DNA of 64,000 bases from Bradyrhizobium sp. CCGUVB1N3 (lineage in GTDB: Bacteria; Pseudomonadota; Alphaproteobacteria; Rhizobiales; Xanthobacteraceae), in NCBI RefSeq assembly GCF_024199925.1, contig NZ_JANADR010000001.1, positions 4,216,001 to 4,280,000 on the forward strand, written 5' to 3'. The position numbers and the translations under genes were made by a program. Shown in pieces: positions 43,036-52,005 of the stretch; position 1 is the first letter of the stretch; each line of letters begins with the position of its first letter. Below the pieces are notes generated by a model. It ran no database searches, had not been told where the DNA came from, and saw only the letters and a program-made list of their open reading frames with translations.

Positions 43036-43815
43036 TCACCAGCTCGGCAGCACCGCGCCCTTGAACTTGGTCAGGACGAATTCCTTGACCTCGGGCGTGT
43101 GGTAGCTGTCGACGAGGATCTTGACCCACGGCTTGTCCTTGTCGGCGGCTCGCACGGCGATGAGGTTGACGTAGGGCCCCTTTGGATCCTCGCGCAGGAT
43201 CGGGTCCTTTACAGGATCAAGCCCGGCCTGCGTCGCGTAGTTGGTGTTGATCGCCGCAGCGTCGACGTCGTCAAGGGCGCGCGGCGCCTGCGCTGCGTCG
43301 ACCTCGATGAATTTCAGCTTCCTGGGATTGTCGGTGATGTCGAGCACCGTCGGCTTGAAGCCAACGCCGTCTTTCAGCTTGATCACGCCCTTGTCGCGCA
43401 ACAGAAGCAGAACGCGCCCGCCATTGGTCGGATCGTTCGGGATCGAGACCTTGCCGCCATCCGGAATGTCCGCCCAGTTCTTGTGCTTCTTCGAATAGAC
43501 CCCGATCGGGAAATTGACGGTCAGCCCCACCGCCTCGATCTTGTAGCCGCGATCGGCCTTCTGGTTGTCGAGATAGGGCTGATTCTGAAACGAGTTGGCC
43601 TGGATGTCGCCGGCATCGAGCGCGGCGTTGGGCACGACGTAGTCGGAAAACTCGACGAGCTGGATATCGAGCCCGTTCTTCGCCGCGATCGGCTTCACCG
43701 CCTCGAGGATCTGCGCGTGCGGCCCCGGCGTCACGCCAATGATGGTCTCCGCCGAAGCCGCCGCCGACCAGGCGGCGAGCACGGTCGAAAGAATCAGAAC
43801 GGAACGAAACGACAT
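43036..43815 (-). CDS. MetQ/NlpA-family ABC transporter substrate-binding protein
   Basis: 259 aa. A signal peptide (SVLILSTVLAAWSAAASAET) precedes IIGVTPGPHAQILEAVKPIA, the opening of the NlpA/MetQ family, then VEFSDYVVPNAALDAGDIQA, NSFQNQPYLDNQKADRGYKI and TKKG-like strands with PNDPTNGGRVLLLL. There is no lipobox cysteine, so it is a free periplasmic form. GGAG precedes the ATG at 43815. MetN and MetI genes are missing on both sides, so it either pairs with a distant transporter or binds another ligand than methionine. Confidence 0.88.
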   Translation of the reverse strand: MSFRSVLILSTVLAAWSAAASAETIIGVTPGPHAQILEAVKPIAAKNGLDIQLVEFSDYVVPNAALDAGDIQANSFQNQPYLDNQKADRGYKIEAVGLTVNFPIGVYSKKHKNWADIPDGGKVSIPNDPTNGGRVLLLLRDKGVIKLKDGVGFKPTVLDITDNPRKLKFIEVDAAQAPRALDDVDAAAINTNYATQAGLDPVKDPILREDPKGPYVNLIAVRAADKDKPWVKILVDSYHTPEVKEFVLTKFKGAVLPSW

Positions 43816-43974
43816 TCTTGGTCTCCAACGGAATTCACAGTCACTGGCCCCGTCTTCTCTCGCTTGGCCGGCGAAATCAATGAAATGGAAGTTCAAATTT
43901 GCCGGTGCAACAGGGTGCGGCTTCTCCGTATGCGGCCAAAAGGGGAATGGAGTCGGCGTTGCAACCGTGGCTGT

Positions 43975-44080
43975 TCCTCATCCTGAGGAGCGCGGAACGC
44001 GCGTCTCGAAGGATGAAGGCCCGGGAGGTGGCCCTCGCCCTTCGAGATGCGCGCAACCGCGCGCTCCTCAGGGTGAGGGA
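43975..44080. repeat. Intergenic palindromic repeat, family C
   Basis: Arms CCTCATCCTGAGGAGCGC and GCGCTCCTCAGGGTGAGG enclose a second pair, GTCTCGAAGG and CCTTCGAGAT. The whole forms a long imperfect stem of about 40 bp. This CATCCTGAGG/CTTCGAGA repeat is a well-known type in bradyrhizobial intergenic regions. It lies upstream of the MetQ-like gene. Confidence 0.75.
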
Positions 44081-44120
44081 TCGATACCGTTACCGACGCC
44101 CCCCCGGCCGATACTGCGTG

Positions 44121-45185
44121 TCAGCTCGCGCCGGAGCCGCCCTGCACGATCTTCTCGTTCAGCTTCTGATCGACCGTCTCGACCGTGCGGTCGATCTCTG
44201 CATTGGGTACGCCGAGCTGGTGCGAGATCAGCTTCACCAGGAGATCGACCCGCTCGATGAACGGCGCGCCGGCCGCGACCGCGCGGGCGGCAGACGACGG
44301 CTTGAGCAGGCTCTCCGCCGCCCTGGCGTATTTCTCGAACGGCACCTGGTCCTTCGGATCGGCGCCGAGACGCCGCGCGAGCGCATCGACGTGATCGTAG
44401 ATCGATTGCGAGCGCTTCAGATCAGTGTGCACGGCATCGCGGATCGACTGCGGCTCGTGCGGCGTGATGCAGCGGTAATTGCCCGTGAGGAGCATCGACC
44501 ATTTCGCGAGCGGCACGAACAACGAGTCGAACACCTTGAGCTTCACCGGAACGTCCTGGCCGTCGAGCGTGACCGCGTCGATATCGGCCTCGAGCTCGCG
44601 GAGCACCTTGTTGTGCTTCTCGTCCTCGAACACCGACGCCTTGAAGTTGGTGGGCAAGCCGACATGCAGCACGTTCGCCGCCTCTTCCGGCGGACGGAAG
44701 GCTTGCGGATCCGGCGAGCAGAGCGTCACCAGCCCCGGCTTGAAGCGCTCCCACACCTGCGCATTGGTATAGGCCTCCTCGAGATCCATGCCTGACAGAG
44801 CCGGGATGCGCTTCAGATAGGGCAAGGGCGGCATGTTCATGATCGACAGGCAGGGGAGCCCCGCTTCCGCGATCTTGATCATGAGCACGCGCACGGTGTG
44901 ATTGGTGTATTGCGGCTCCTGCATCGCAAGGCCGACGAGATCATAGCGGGAGACGTCGACATTGCTGGGCGTCACCGCGTCGAGCTTGCCGGGCAGGTCG
45001 CGCGAGAAGATCGCGCGATGCACCGCCTCGTCGCGTAGCTTGATACGCACCTCGGTACCGTCCCGATTGATCAGCTCGGCCGTTTTTGCCCGGCACACCA
45101 GGGTCACGTTGTGACCCGCCATCAAAAGCTTGGTCCCCAGCAGGGAGCCGTAGGAGGCCCCGAGGATCAGAATGTTGCGCGCCAT
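44121..45185 (-). CDS. Ketopantoate reductase-like (ApbA/PanE family) protein
   Basis: 354 aa. The N-terminal Rossmann motif is ILILGASYGSLLGTKLLMAG (GxSxGS variant of GxGxxG), followed by NVTLVCRAKTAELINRDGTE, as in the ApbA/PanE family. The central region DLVGLAMQEPQYTNHTVRVL and the C-terminal helical part are consistent with it, though the protein is longer than PanE (about 300 aa) and its C-terminal domain is diverged. It probably reduces a 2-oxo acid or oxidises a hydroxy acid; ketopantoate itself is doubtful. GAGGGAG precedes the ATG at 45185. It stands alone on the minus strand. Confidence 0.72.
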   Translation of the reverse strand: MARNILILGASYGSLLGTKLLMAGHNVTLVCRAKTAELINRDGTEVRIKLRDEAVHRAIFSRDLPGKLDAVTPSNVDVSRYDLVGLAMQEPQYTNHTVRVLMIKIAEAGLPCLSIMNMPPLPYLKRIPALSGMDLEEAYTNAQVWERFKPGLVTLCSPDPQAFRPPEEAANVLHVGLPTNFKASVFEDEKHNKVLRELEADIDAVTLDGQDVPVKLKVFDSLFVPLAKWSMLLTGNYRCITPHEPQSIRDAVHTDLKRSQSIYDHVDALARRLGADPKDQVPFEKYARAAESLLKPSSAARAVAAGAPFIERVDLLVKLISHQLGVPNAEIDRTVETVDQKLNEKIVQGGSGAS

Positions 45186-45473
45186 GCTCCCTCTTTCACA
45201 AACGATCTCGGTCACGAACGAAGCGATAATCCGAAGTATTTCGGACATTCCGCCATACTAGGTATTTGGTATGCCAGCAATGCCTAGCGGTGTCTATCGC
45301 CAATTGACGGACCCATGGCCCGTGTCCAGCACGCGCCAACATCCGGTTCGGCCGAACGTCCCCTTTGCGCCAGGAGCTCCCGGCAAGGCCACAATTTGAG
45401 CCCTAACAAACATTGCCGGACTGACGGCTCAAACTCCGGTGCCTCGTCGAGATGAGAGCGAACGTTTGGGTCC

Positions 45474-48400
45474 TCACTCATCCAGGACGTCGAGGAACAG
45501 CTCGACCTTTCTAAGCGGTCCCTCGGCACCCTTGTTAAGGTAGACAACCCGATCACCGTCGCGTTGCAGCGATCGCGCCTTGTGCTTCCGCAGCCGTCCC
45601 GGAAGGAACGTTGCAGCTACCGCCTCCGACCCGACATCCAGTCTTATGATCCCTCTTCGCCTGCAATCAATTCTGAGCCTTGCGACGGAAAAGAAATCGC
45701 GGGCCGCCGGCGGCAATTTACCGAATCGACGGGAAGTCTCCTCCTCCAGGTCGTCCAATTCGTCCTCGTTTCTGCATCTGGCCGTGCGGGCATAGATTTC
45801 GAGCCGAACCACCTCCGATTGCACGTAGCTCGCCGGCAACAATTCCGCTAACGGCACATTCAGGTCGGGCAACCAGAAGTCAGCTGCTCTATCGACGGTC
45901 TTCTCCGAGGCCATTTTCAGAAGGTGGCTGTAGAGCACGGGTCCAAAGACCTGCACGTGGCCCGACTGGCGCTCCGAAAGCAAATCCCCCGCTCCTCTGA
46001 GGTCGAGATCGCGCGCACTGATTGCGAAACCCGCGCCAGGTCTGTTGAACTCCTCGAGCACAGCCAACCGCTTCTCGGATCGTTCCGAGTCCGAATCGGA
46101 CAGCAAGTATGCAAACGCGCGTATCCCGCTGCGTCCGACCCTTCCTCTGAGCTGATGGAGCTGCGCAAGACCGAACTTTTCCGGCCAACAGACCACCATC
46201 GTATTTGCACGCGGGATATCAAGGCCGCTTTCCACGATGTTGGTCGCCAGCAGCACGTCCGCCGCACCTTCAACGAAACTCATCATTCGGTCATCGATTT
46301 CATCCATCGGCAACTTGCCATGGAGCGAGACGATACGGAGATCCGGAGCTACCGCTTGTACTCGCGTCAGCAACGGGTCGAGGTCCTGAATGCGCGGGCA
46401 GATAAGGAAGCTTTGCCCATGGCGCCTTTGCTCGCGCAGCAAAGCCGCGGCAATAGCCGCATCCGAAAGCGGAGCGATCTTGGTGACGACCGGAAGCCGG
46501 TGAACTGGCGGAGAAGCAATGACACTGAGATCCCTGAAACCCGCAAGACCTCCCGCGAGTGTCCGCGGTATCGGCGTGGCGCTCATCCAAAGGGCATGGA
46601 TGCCTTTGGCGAGCTCTGAAAGCTTCGTCTTCTCCGCCGCCCCAAAATGCTGTTCCTCATCGATAATGACCAGACCAAGCTTGGCGAAGCTCACGTCCTT
46701 GGAGGAGAGGGCCTGCGTCCCAACCACGATCTTCAATTTTCCGCTATTCAGCCCCGCCCTCACTTCTCTCGTCTCCGAGGCCGAGTTGGCTCGCGACAGG
46801 TTTCCTACATCGATACCGAATGGGGCGAAACGCTTGCGGAATGTTGCGACATGCTGTCTTGCCAAGACGGTCGTGGGTACGGCGATCGCGACCTGCTTTC
46901 CAGACAGCACAACGGCGGCCGCAGCTCGCAGCGCCACCTCGGTCTTGCCGAATCCGACATCGCCGCAAATGACCCTGTCCATGGGATGACCCGACGCAAG
47001 GTCATCCAGAACGTCTCGAACAGCTTTCGCTTGGTCGACCGTCGTAGAATACGGAAACCGTGCGACGAACCGCTCATAGATAGGGCCAGGGGGGACGAGT
47101 TTCGGAGCCCGGCGGCGGCGTCGCTGGCTGATGTGCCTGGAGAGCTGCTTTCCGACGGTTTGAATTTCATTCTCCGCCTCGCTGCGCCGGGCCCACCATG
47201 TACTTCCATCGGCCTTGTCCAGCGCCAGCCCGCCGAGCTCCGACGCATAGGGCCAGATTAGAGCCAGATCGGCCGGCGGAACGAGAACGGCGTCGTCTCC
47301 CGCAAATGCCAGCCTGATCATCTCACGCGACGACACGCCCCCCGTTGCCAAGGTCTGCAATCCGTCGAGCAAAGCCAGCCCTCGCTGCAGATGAATAACG
47401 ACTGCGCCCGGCTCCGGCACGTCCGCGTGGTCGAAAGGCGCGTTCCAGGCTCTGGACATGGGCAGCGGATGATGAGCCCTGCTCCCAAGCACGTCGGAGG
47501 CCGTCACGACGACAAGAGGCTTTCGGCCAGGGACGACAAAACCTGCATCGAAGTCGGCGAGAAGTGCCGCTTCGCGATTGCGTCCGGCCGTGGCCTCGGT
47601 CCAGTCAGGAAAACGCTCCGCCTTGACGCCGCTCATCCGCTCCATGGCGCGCAGGTCTTCCTCCTGCGCCGCAAGCAACATGAGGCGAGAACCAGACCGC
47701 CGCGCCTCGTTGACAAAAGCGCGGAGAGCCTTCCTGGGCGAGGCAACCTTCGAAAAATCCGGCGTGGCGATGAAGGGTGACTTCTGAGACAGCCGGTTCA
47801 TACGCCCGGTCGCCTGCTTCCATTCGCGCCGGCCAATATATTCGCGCTCTCTATCCGCGCGACCGGCCGCCTCCTCGATCGTGCTCAGCCAGCTATCGGC
47901 GTGCGCTGAAACCCCTGCATCCGCAATCCACTTGGCTCCACCACAATAGTCAAACAGACTCGCGCGCTTTCCGCGCTTACTCACGATCACCAGCCGCTCC
48001 GACATCGGGTCGATGAGAAGCTCTTTCGTTTCAAAAACGATGTCATGTTCTATCGGATCGAACGCCACGATCCGCAATATCGTCCGACCGGAATGCTCTA
48101 CTCTGAACGGACCGAGTGCGCCGGCGGGAAAAATCTCGAATGTCTTACCGTGGAACAGCGCGCTACCGGGATAGTCAGCCTCCTCATCGAGGTCGTAGCC
48201 GAGCGCCTCGAGCTGAGCCCGGAGTCCTTGCTCGGAAAATGCTCCGCCGACCTTCAGACGGAGGACCAGGCGAGACCAACTCGCCGGCAGGGGCAGGCGC
48301 TCCATTACGGCCTCTGCAGTGGACACGAGCAGGATCGGCTGCTCCGGCTTGGCAAGACGCCTCAAGACCGAGCTTCGCCTACCCGCGATTTCGTGCGATG

Positions 48401-48776
48401 GCTCCAACTGATCCAACGGCAGCGTATTCAACCTAGGAAAAACGAGCACATCGCACGAAGGATCGAGGGCATGAATGACGGCACCCAGCCGTTCGGCCCT
48501 GCTCTCGTTTTCGGCAAGAAAGACGACGCCTTTGCGGCCAGCCTTCCTCCATTGCCCGAGTAGATGAAGGGCCACCATGCCCAAGGGTGACGAAGAAGAG
48601 ATAGCAGTCCGCGATGAAGAATTCTTTCGTTTCGTTGCCTTGCTGGCAACGCGCGCTTTGCTGGAACGGCTCACGTTGAACTCGTCGTTGAATCGCGACC
48701 AGCCGAGGACCGATGGCGCGTGTTGCTTCGAACAGGCCCGCTCCAATTTGGGAGCCAAGCCTCGGGAAGCGTACAT
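45474..48776 (-). CDS. Mfd-like transcription-repair coupling factor paralogue (SF2 helicase)
   Basis: About 1100 aa. The N-terminal UvrB-like module starts near residue 67 (MVALHLLGQWRKAGRKGVVF, then DVLVFPRLNTLPLDQLEPSH). A strongly altered RNA-polymerase-interaction-like segment is near 455 (AVVIHLQRGLALLDGLQTL). RecG-like helicase motors follow: Walker A GDVGFGKTE near 604, DEEQHFG near 702, SATPIPRTLAGG near 731, and the translocation region LHQLRGRVGRSG near 875. A D7-like C-terminal domain closes it. The whole Mfd order is present, but the RID and N-terminal parts are poorly conserved, and the first 60 residues are basic and low-complexity. A canonical mfd is expected elsewhere in the genome. 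The start is uncertain: no good ribosome site is seen near 48776-48800. Confidence 0.8.
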   Translation of the reverse strand: MYASRGLAPKLERACSKQHAPSVLGWSRFNDEFNVSRSSKARVASKATKRKNSSSRTAISSSSPLGMVALHLLGQWRKAGRKGVVFLAENESRAERLGAVIHALDPSCDVLVFPRLNTLPLDQLEPSHEIAGRRSSVLRRLAKPEQPILLVSTAEAVMERLPLPASWSRLVLRLKVGGAFSEQGLRAQLEALGYDLDEEADYPGSALFHGKTFEIFPAGALGPFRVEHSGRTILRIVAFDPIEHDIVFETKELLIDPMSERLVIVSKRGKRASLFDYCGGAKWIADAGVSAHADSWLSTIEEAAGRADREREYIGRREWKQATGRMNRLSQKSPFIATPDFSKVASPRKALRAFVNEARRSGSRLMLLAAQEEDLRAMERMSGVKAERFPDWTEATAGRNREAALLADFDAGFVVPGRKPLVVVTASDVLGSRAHHPLPMSRAWNAPFDHADVPEPGAVVIHLQRGLALLDGLQTLATGGVSSREMIRLAFAGDDAVLVPPADLALIWPYASELGGLALDKADGSTWWARRSEAENEIQTVGKQLSRHISQRRRRRAPKLVPPGPIYERFVARFPYSTTVDQAKAVRDVLDDLASGHPMDRVICGDVGFGKTEVALRAAAAVVLSGKQVAIAVPTTVLARQHVATFRKRFAPFGIDVGNLSRANSASETREVRAGLNSGKLKIVVGTQALSSKDVSFAKLGLVIIDEEQHFGAAEKTKLSELAKGIHALWMSATPIPRTLAGGLAGFRDLSVIASPPVHRLPVVTKIAPLSDAAIAAALLREQRRHGQSFLICPRIQDLDPLLTRVQAVAPDLRIVSLHGKLPMDEIDDRMMSFVEGAADVLLATNIVESGLDIPRANTMVVCWPEKFGLAQLHQLRGRVGRSGIRAFAYLLSDSDSERSEKRLAVLEEFNRPGAGFAISARDLDLRGAGDLLSERQSGHVQVFGPVLYSHLLKMASEKTVDRAADFWLPDLNVPLAELLPASYVQSEVVRLEIYARTARCRNEDELDDLEEETSRRFGKLPPAARDFFSVARLRIDCRRRGIIRLDVGSEAVAATFLPGRLRKHKARSLQRDGDRVVYLNKGAEGPLRKVELFLDVLDE

Positions 48777-49349
48777 ATTCGAGTTTCGCCGCGGATGCAC
48801 ATCTAATTATCCCGTGAAGCATCGCCTCCACCATGCACTGCGCCCTGGATCTCGGCGGCTGAAGCGGCGCAGCGACGCAACTCTAGAAATTATTCGCTCG
48901 TTCCCGCGCGCCGCGTCGGCGCGTCAGCCTCTCGGCGGGCGGCCTGTGGGCAAGCGCAACACTCGGTCCTCTTTCCGATCTCGGTATCTCTGTCCCAGGC
49001 TCGAACCTCCAAGCGACACGGCCCCGGTGCCGAACATCCGCCGCCCCTCGGCGCTCGGCAACCACCCGTGCGCAATTGGCGCGGCTTGCGCGCGGGGCTT
49101 GCGAGGGCCTGACTCAGAAGCCGAAAGGCAGCGCCCCCTCCACGCTACAAAGACGAAATCCTCCCTGCCTGCGCTCGCCGGGCTCCTCCCGCAACAAACT
49201 CAAATTTGAGCATTTCCGTTGCACCGACATTAAGTCAGGTCCAAGGCGCTGGCCCGTGCTTTACCGCTCGTTCAACCCTGCGATGGCCAAGTGGCGCTGT
49301 TTCTCTGAATTGTTTTGCTTTGAACATTTTCAAGCCGCGAGTAGCACCT
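48777..49349. other. Divergent intergenic region, no gene seen
   Basis: These 573 bases separate the Mfd-like gene from the DUF2336 gene. Open frames here look like antisense or chance frames. CTCAAATTTGAG at 49199-49210 is a perfect 12-bp palindrome of unknown meaning. Promoters for both genes must lie here. Confidence 0.45.
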
Positions 49350-50465
49350 ATGGTCGAAACCGCATCGCTCCTACTCGATCTGGAAGAGACTGTTGCAAGA
49401 GGAAATCCCGAGAGCTGTCTGCGGGCGATGTGGCACGCGACCGACGTCCTGATCGCGGGGACCTATTCCGAGGACCAGATCTGGACGTTCGGCGAGATCA
49501 TCGGCCGCCTTGCCCGGGAAATCGAAAGGACGTCACGTGCGCGGCTGGCGGGAAGGCTCGCCGCCAGCAACAATGCGCCCTACAAGCTGACGAGCCAACT
49601 CGCCTCCGACGACTGCATCGACGTGGCATCGCCTATCCTGAGGCAATCGCAGCGCCTGGACACCGAAACCTTGATCGCATGCGCCAAGAACAAGAGCCAG
49701 CAGCATCTCCTCGCGATCTCCCAGCGCCAGACCGTTCCGGAGGCCGTGACTGACGTCCTCGTGGTCCGCGGCGGCAACGAGGTCGTCAACTCGGTGGCGG
49801 CAAATAGCGGTGCAAGCTTTTCGAACTCGGGCTTCCTGCACCTGGTGCGGCGCTCCGAAGGAGATTCAATCCTCGCTGAATCCGTCGGGCTGCGAAAGGA
49901 CATCCCCCGGCATCTCTTCCATCAGCTGATCGCCAAAGCCTCCGCAGAAGTGCGCCAGAAGCTCGAGCGCGAGCGGCCCGATATCGGGCCGCAGATTCAC
50001 CGAGTCGTCGTTGACGTCACGGGCGCGGTGCACGCCAGGTTCGGCCCGGCCTCCAAGGATTATTTCCTCGCGAAGCGAACGGTCGCGAAGCTGCACGAGC
50101 GCGGCGAGCTGACCGAGGACAAGGTCTTCGAGTTCGCCCATTCGCTCAAGTTCAACGAGACGGCCGTCGCGCTATCTTTGCTGTGCCCGTTGCCTGTCGA
50201 CGTCGTCGAACGCGCATTGATCGAACGGGATCGCGAACCTGCATTGATCCTGGCCAGATCGCTGAACTTTTGCTGGCCGACCACGATGGCACTCTTGTTC
50301 CTCGGGGCACCCAACTATCGCATCACGGCCGGCGAGCTCGAACGGTTGAAGCTCGATTTTCATCGGCTCGACGTGAAAGCCTGCCGGGGCGTCATGGCCG
50401 TATACCGTTCGCGCAAGGACGAAGCCGGAAGCGGTCCCTTCCAGCGCCCACGAAACGCGATCTAG
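49350..50465 (+). CDS. DUF2336-domain protein
   Basis: 371 aa, mainly helical and without signal peptide or membrane segment. It matches the alphaproteobacterial DUF2336 pattern, with ATDVLIAGTYSEDQIWTFGE, the repeated helices around LTSQLASDDCIDVASPILRQ and SLRKDIP-like GLRKDIPRHLFHQLIAKASA. The family resembles HEAT-like helical repeats and has no defined activity. I chose the ATG at 49350, where homology-like sequence begins; the ribosome site is weak. It is divergent from the Mfd-like gene. A regulatory or scaffolding role is possible but not shown. Confidence 0.78.
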   Translation: MVETASLLLDLEETVARGNPESCLRAMWHATDVLIAGTYSEDQIWTFGEIIGRLAREIERTSRARLAGRLAASNNAPYKLTSQLASDDCIDVASPILRQSQRLDTETLIACAKNKSQQHLLAISQRQTVPEAVTDVLVVRGGNEVVNSVAANSGASFSNSGFLHLVRRSEGDSILAESVGLRKDIPRHLFHQLIAKASAEVRQKLERERPDIGPQIHRVVVDVTGAVHARFGPASKDYFLAKRTVAKLHERGELTEDKVFEFAHSLKFNETAVALSLLCPLPVDVVERALIERDREPALILARSLNFCWPTTMALLFLGAPNYRITAGELERLKLDFHRLDVKACRGVMAVYRSRKDEAGSGPFQRPRNAI

Positions 50466-50666
50466 CGGCCACGTCGCGGGGCCCGGCGCTCGCGATAAAT
50501 CGCGATCGCGCGCTCGCTAACGAACGCGTTTCCCGCTATTGAACCGATGGATCCTGCGGGGCTTTATCCTCGCCGGACTTGTTGCGCGAATGCCGGAGCT
50601 TCTGGTGAACTGGCTGCCCGGGCGCACGCCGATGCGCGGCCCCGTCGCAATCGCGGAGACATCACG

Positions 50667-51068
50667 ATGACCGTCACCATCTACCACAACCCGGCCTGCG
50701 GTACCTCGCGCAACACGCTTGCGATGATCCGGCAGATCGGCGTCGAGCCCGTCGTCATCGAATATCTCAAGACACCGCCGTCGCGCGAACGGCTCAAGGA
50801 GCTGGCGGCGGAGATGGGTATTTCAATTCGCACGCTCCTGCGCGAGAAAGGCACGCCCTATCGGGAGCTTGGCCTCGACGACCCGAAATGGACCGACGAC
50901 CAGTTGCTCGATTTCATGATGGCGCACCCCATTCTCATCAACCGTCCGATCGTCGTGACACCGAAGGGCGCGCGACTGTGCCGTCCCTCGGAGGCTGTGA
51001 TCGATCTCCTGTACGATCCCGTTGGGCGTTTCGTGAAGGAAGACGGCGAGGTGGTCGAGCCGCGATAG
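50667..51068 (+). CDS. arsC: Arsenate reductase (glutaredoxin), ArsC family
   Basis: 133 aa, the usual size of glutaredoxin-linked ArsC. The catalytic region is IYHNPACGTSRNTLAMIRQ with Cys11, and the arsenate-binding arginines are in LINRPIVVTPKG and LCRPSEAVIDLL. It would reduce arsenate to arsenite with glutathione and glutaredoxin. GGAG lies 8 bases before the ATG. No arsR, arsB or acr3 gene lies beside it, so arsenic resistance is not certain here; a general thiol-redox role is possible. Confidence 0.9.
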   Translation: MTVTIYHNPACGTSRNTLAMIRQIGVEPVVIEYLKTPPSRERLKELAAEMGISIRTLLREKGTPYRELGLDDPKWTDDQLLDFMMAHPILINRPIVVTPKGARLCRPSEAVIDLLYDPVGRFVKEDGEVVEPR

Positions 51069-51414
51069 GCTTCGATCGGATCGCCAAGGGCGGCCGCGTC
51101 ACGCTTGTGGGCGCGTGCCGCAACATGGCGATGCGCCTGAACGACCTATGCCCCTCGCATTTGCCGTAAGTTTTGCGAAAACTTTAGCCGGCCGATTTAC
51201 TCGAATTTTCGTTCTGATGCCCTAGTTCCCTGCCGGGTTCCGCTCGGTTCCGCAAAGCAACATTGCGGCAACCTGTGGAGCTGGTCACGAGCGGCCTCGC
51301 CACCCACCGATCACGCAGCGAGTCGCTCCAATAACATCCGGTCTGACTTGTCGAGTGGGCTTGGCGAGCCAGCAAGTCAGTCGGGCAAGACGAAGTTTGA
51401 ATGACGATTTTGGA
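51069..51414. other. Intergenic region with a perfect palindrome
   Basis: No gene is seen in these 346 bases. AAGTTTT-GCG-AAAACTT at 51168-51184 is a perfect 7-bp inverted repeat. It could be a weak AT-rich terminator of arsC or an operator for the downstream MarR gene; it lies about 230 bases upstream of that start. Confidence 0.4.
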
Positions 51415-51999
51415 ATGACCATGAACTTGGCACGCGAGTCGATCGAGCTTTTGGGGCAGCTCGCGCGGATTTTCCTGTTTGAAGAGGTCAAGCACGGCTT
51501 GCGCGATCGGGAATGGATGGCGCTGCGCTTCCTTGCCCGCGCGAACAGATTTTCGCGGACACCTTCGGCGCTGGCGAGCCATGTCGGCACCACCCGCGGC
51601 ACCGCGTCCTCCATCATCCAGGAACTCGAACAAAAGGGATATCTGGAAAAGTCGCGATCCGCCAAGGACAAGCGCTCAGTGACGCTCAGCGTGACGCAGC
51701 AGGGCAAGAAGTTTCTGATGCGCGACCCCGTCAATGCCCTGGTGGATGCGATTGCGCTGCTCGACGGGGAGCGCAAGATCAGCTTTCGCGACGCCCTTCG
51801 TCACGTGCTGGACCAGTCGGATACCGGCCAGCAGCGGCACCGCGCCGACGTTTGCAGAGGCTGCATGTTCCTGAGGGAAACCCGCGGCAATCCCGAGAGC
51901 GGGACGCCTGCGGAGTTCACCTGCCGCCTGTTCCGCGCTGTCATCACAGACGTTGAGACCGAGCTCCTGTGCACGAGCTTCGAGCAGCGCAGGCAATAA
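51415..51999 (+). CDS. MarR-family regulator with C-terminal cysteine cluster
   Basis: 194 aa. The winged-helix core is FSRTPSALASHVGTTRGTAS, SIIQELEQKGYLEKSRSAKD and KRSVTLSVTQQGKKFL. After a helical segment comes an extension with four cysteines, Cys147 and Cys150 in DVCRGCMFL, Cys170 in EFTCRLF and Cys186 in LLCTSF. Ordinary MarR proteins of about 140-150 aa lack this. The spacing suggests a metal or iron-sulfur site or redox control. The start is the ATG at 51415 or the next at 51421. It converges with the membrane-protein gene after it. Confidence 0.78.
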   Translation: MTMNLARESIELLGQLARIFLFEEVKHGLRDREWMALRFLARANRFSRTPSALASHVGTTRGTASSIIQELEQKGYLEKSRSAKDKRSVTLSVTQQGKKFLMRDPVNALVDAIALLDGERKISFRDALRHVLDQSDTGQQRHRADVCRGCMFLRETRGNPESGTPAEFTCRLFRAVITDVETELLCTSFEQRRQ

Positions 52000-52005
52000 C
52001 GCAGA

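Noticed and set aside
48960..49060. tRNA-like T-loop (GGTTCGAGCC on the minus strand)
   Set aside because: The bases around the loop do not form a five-pair T stem and there is no acceptor stem or anticodon arm.
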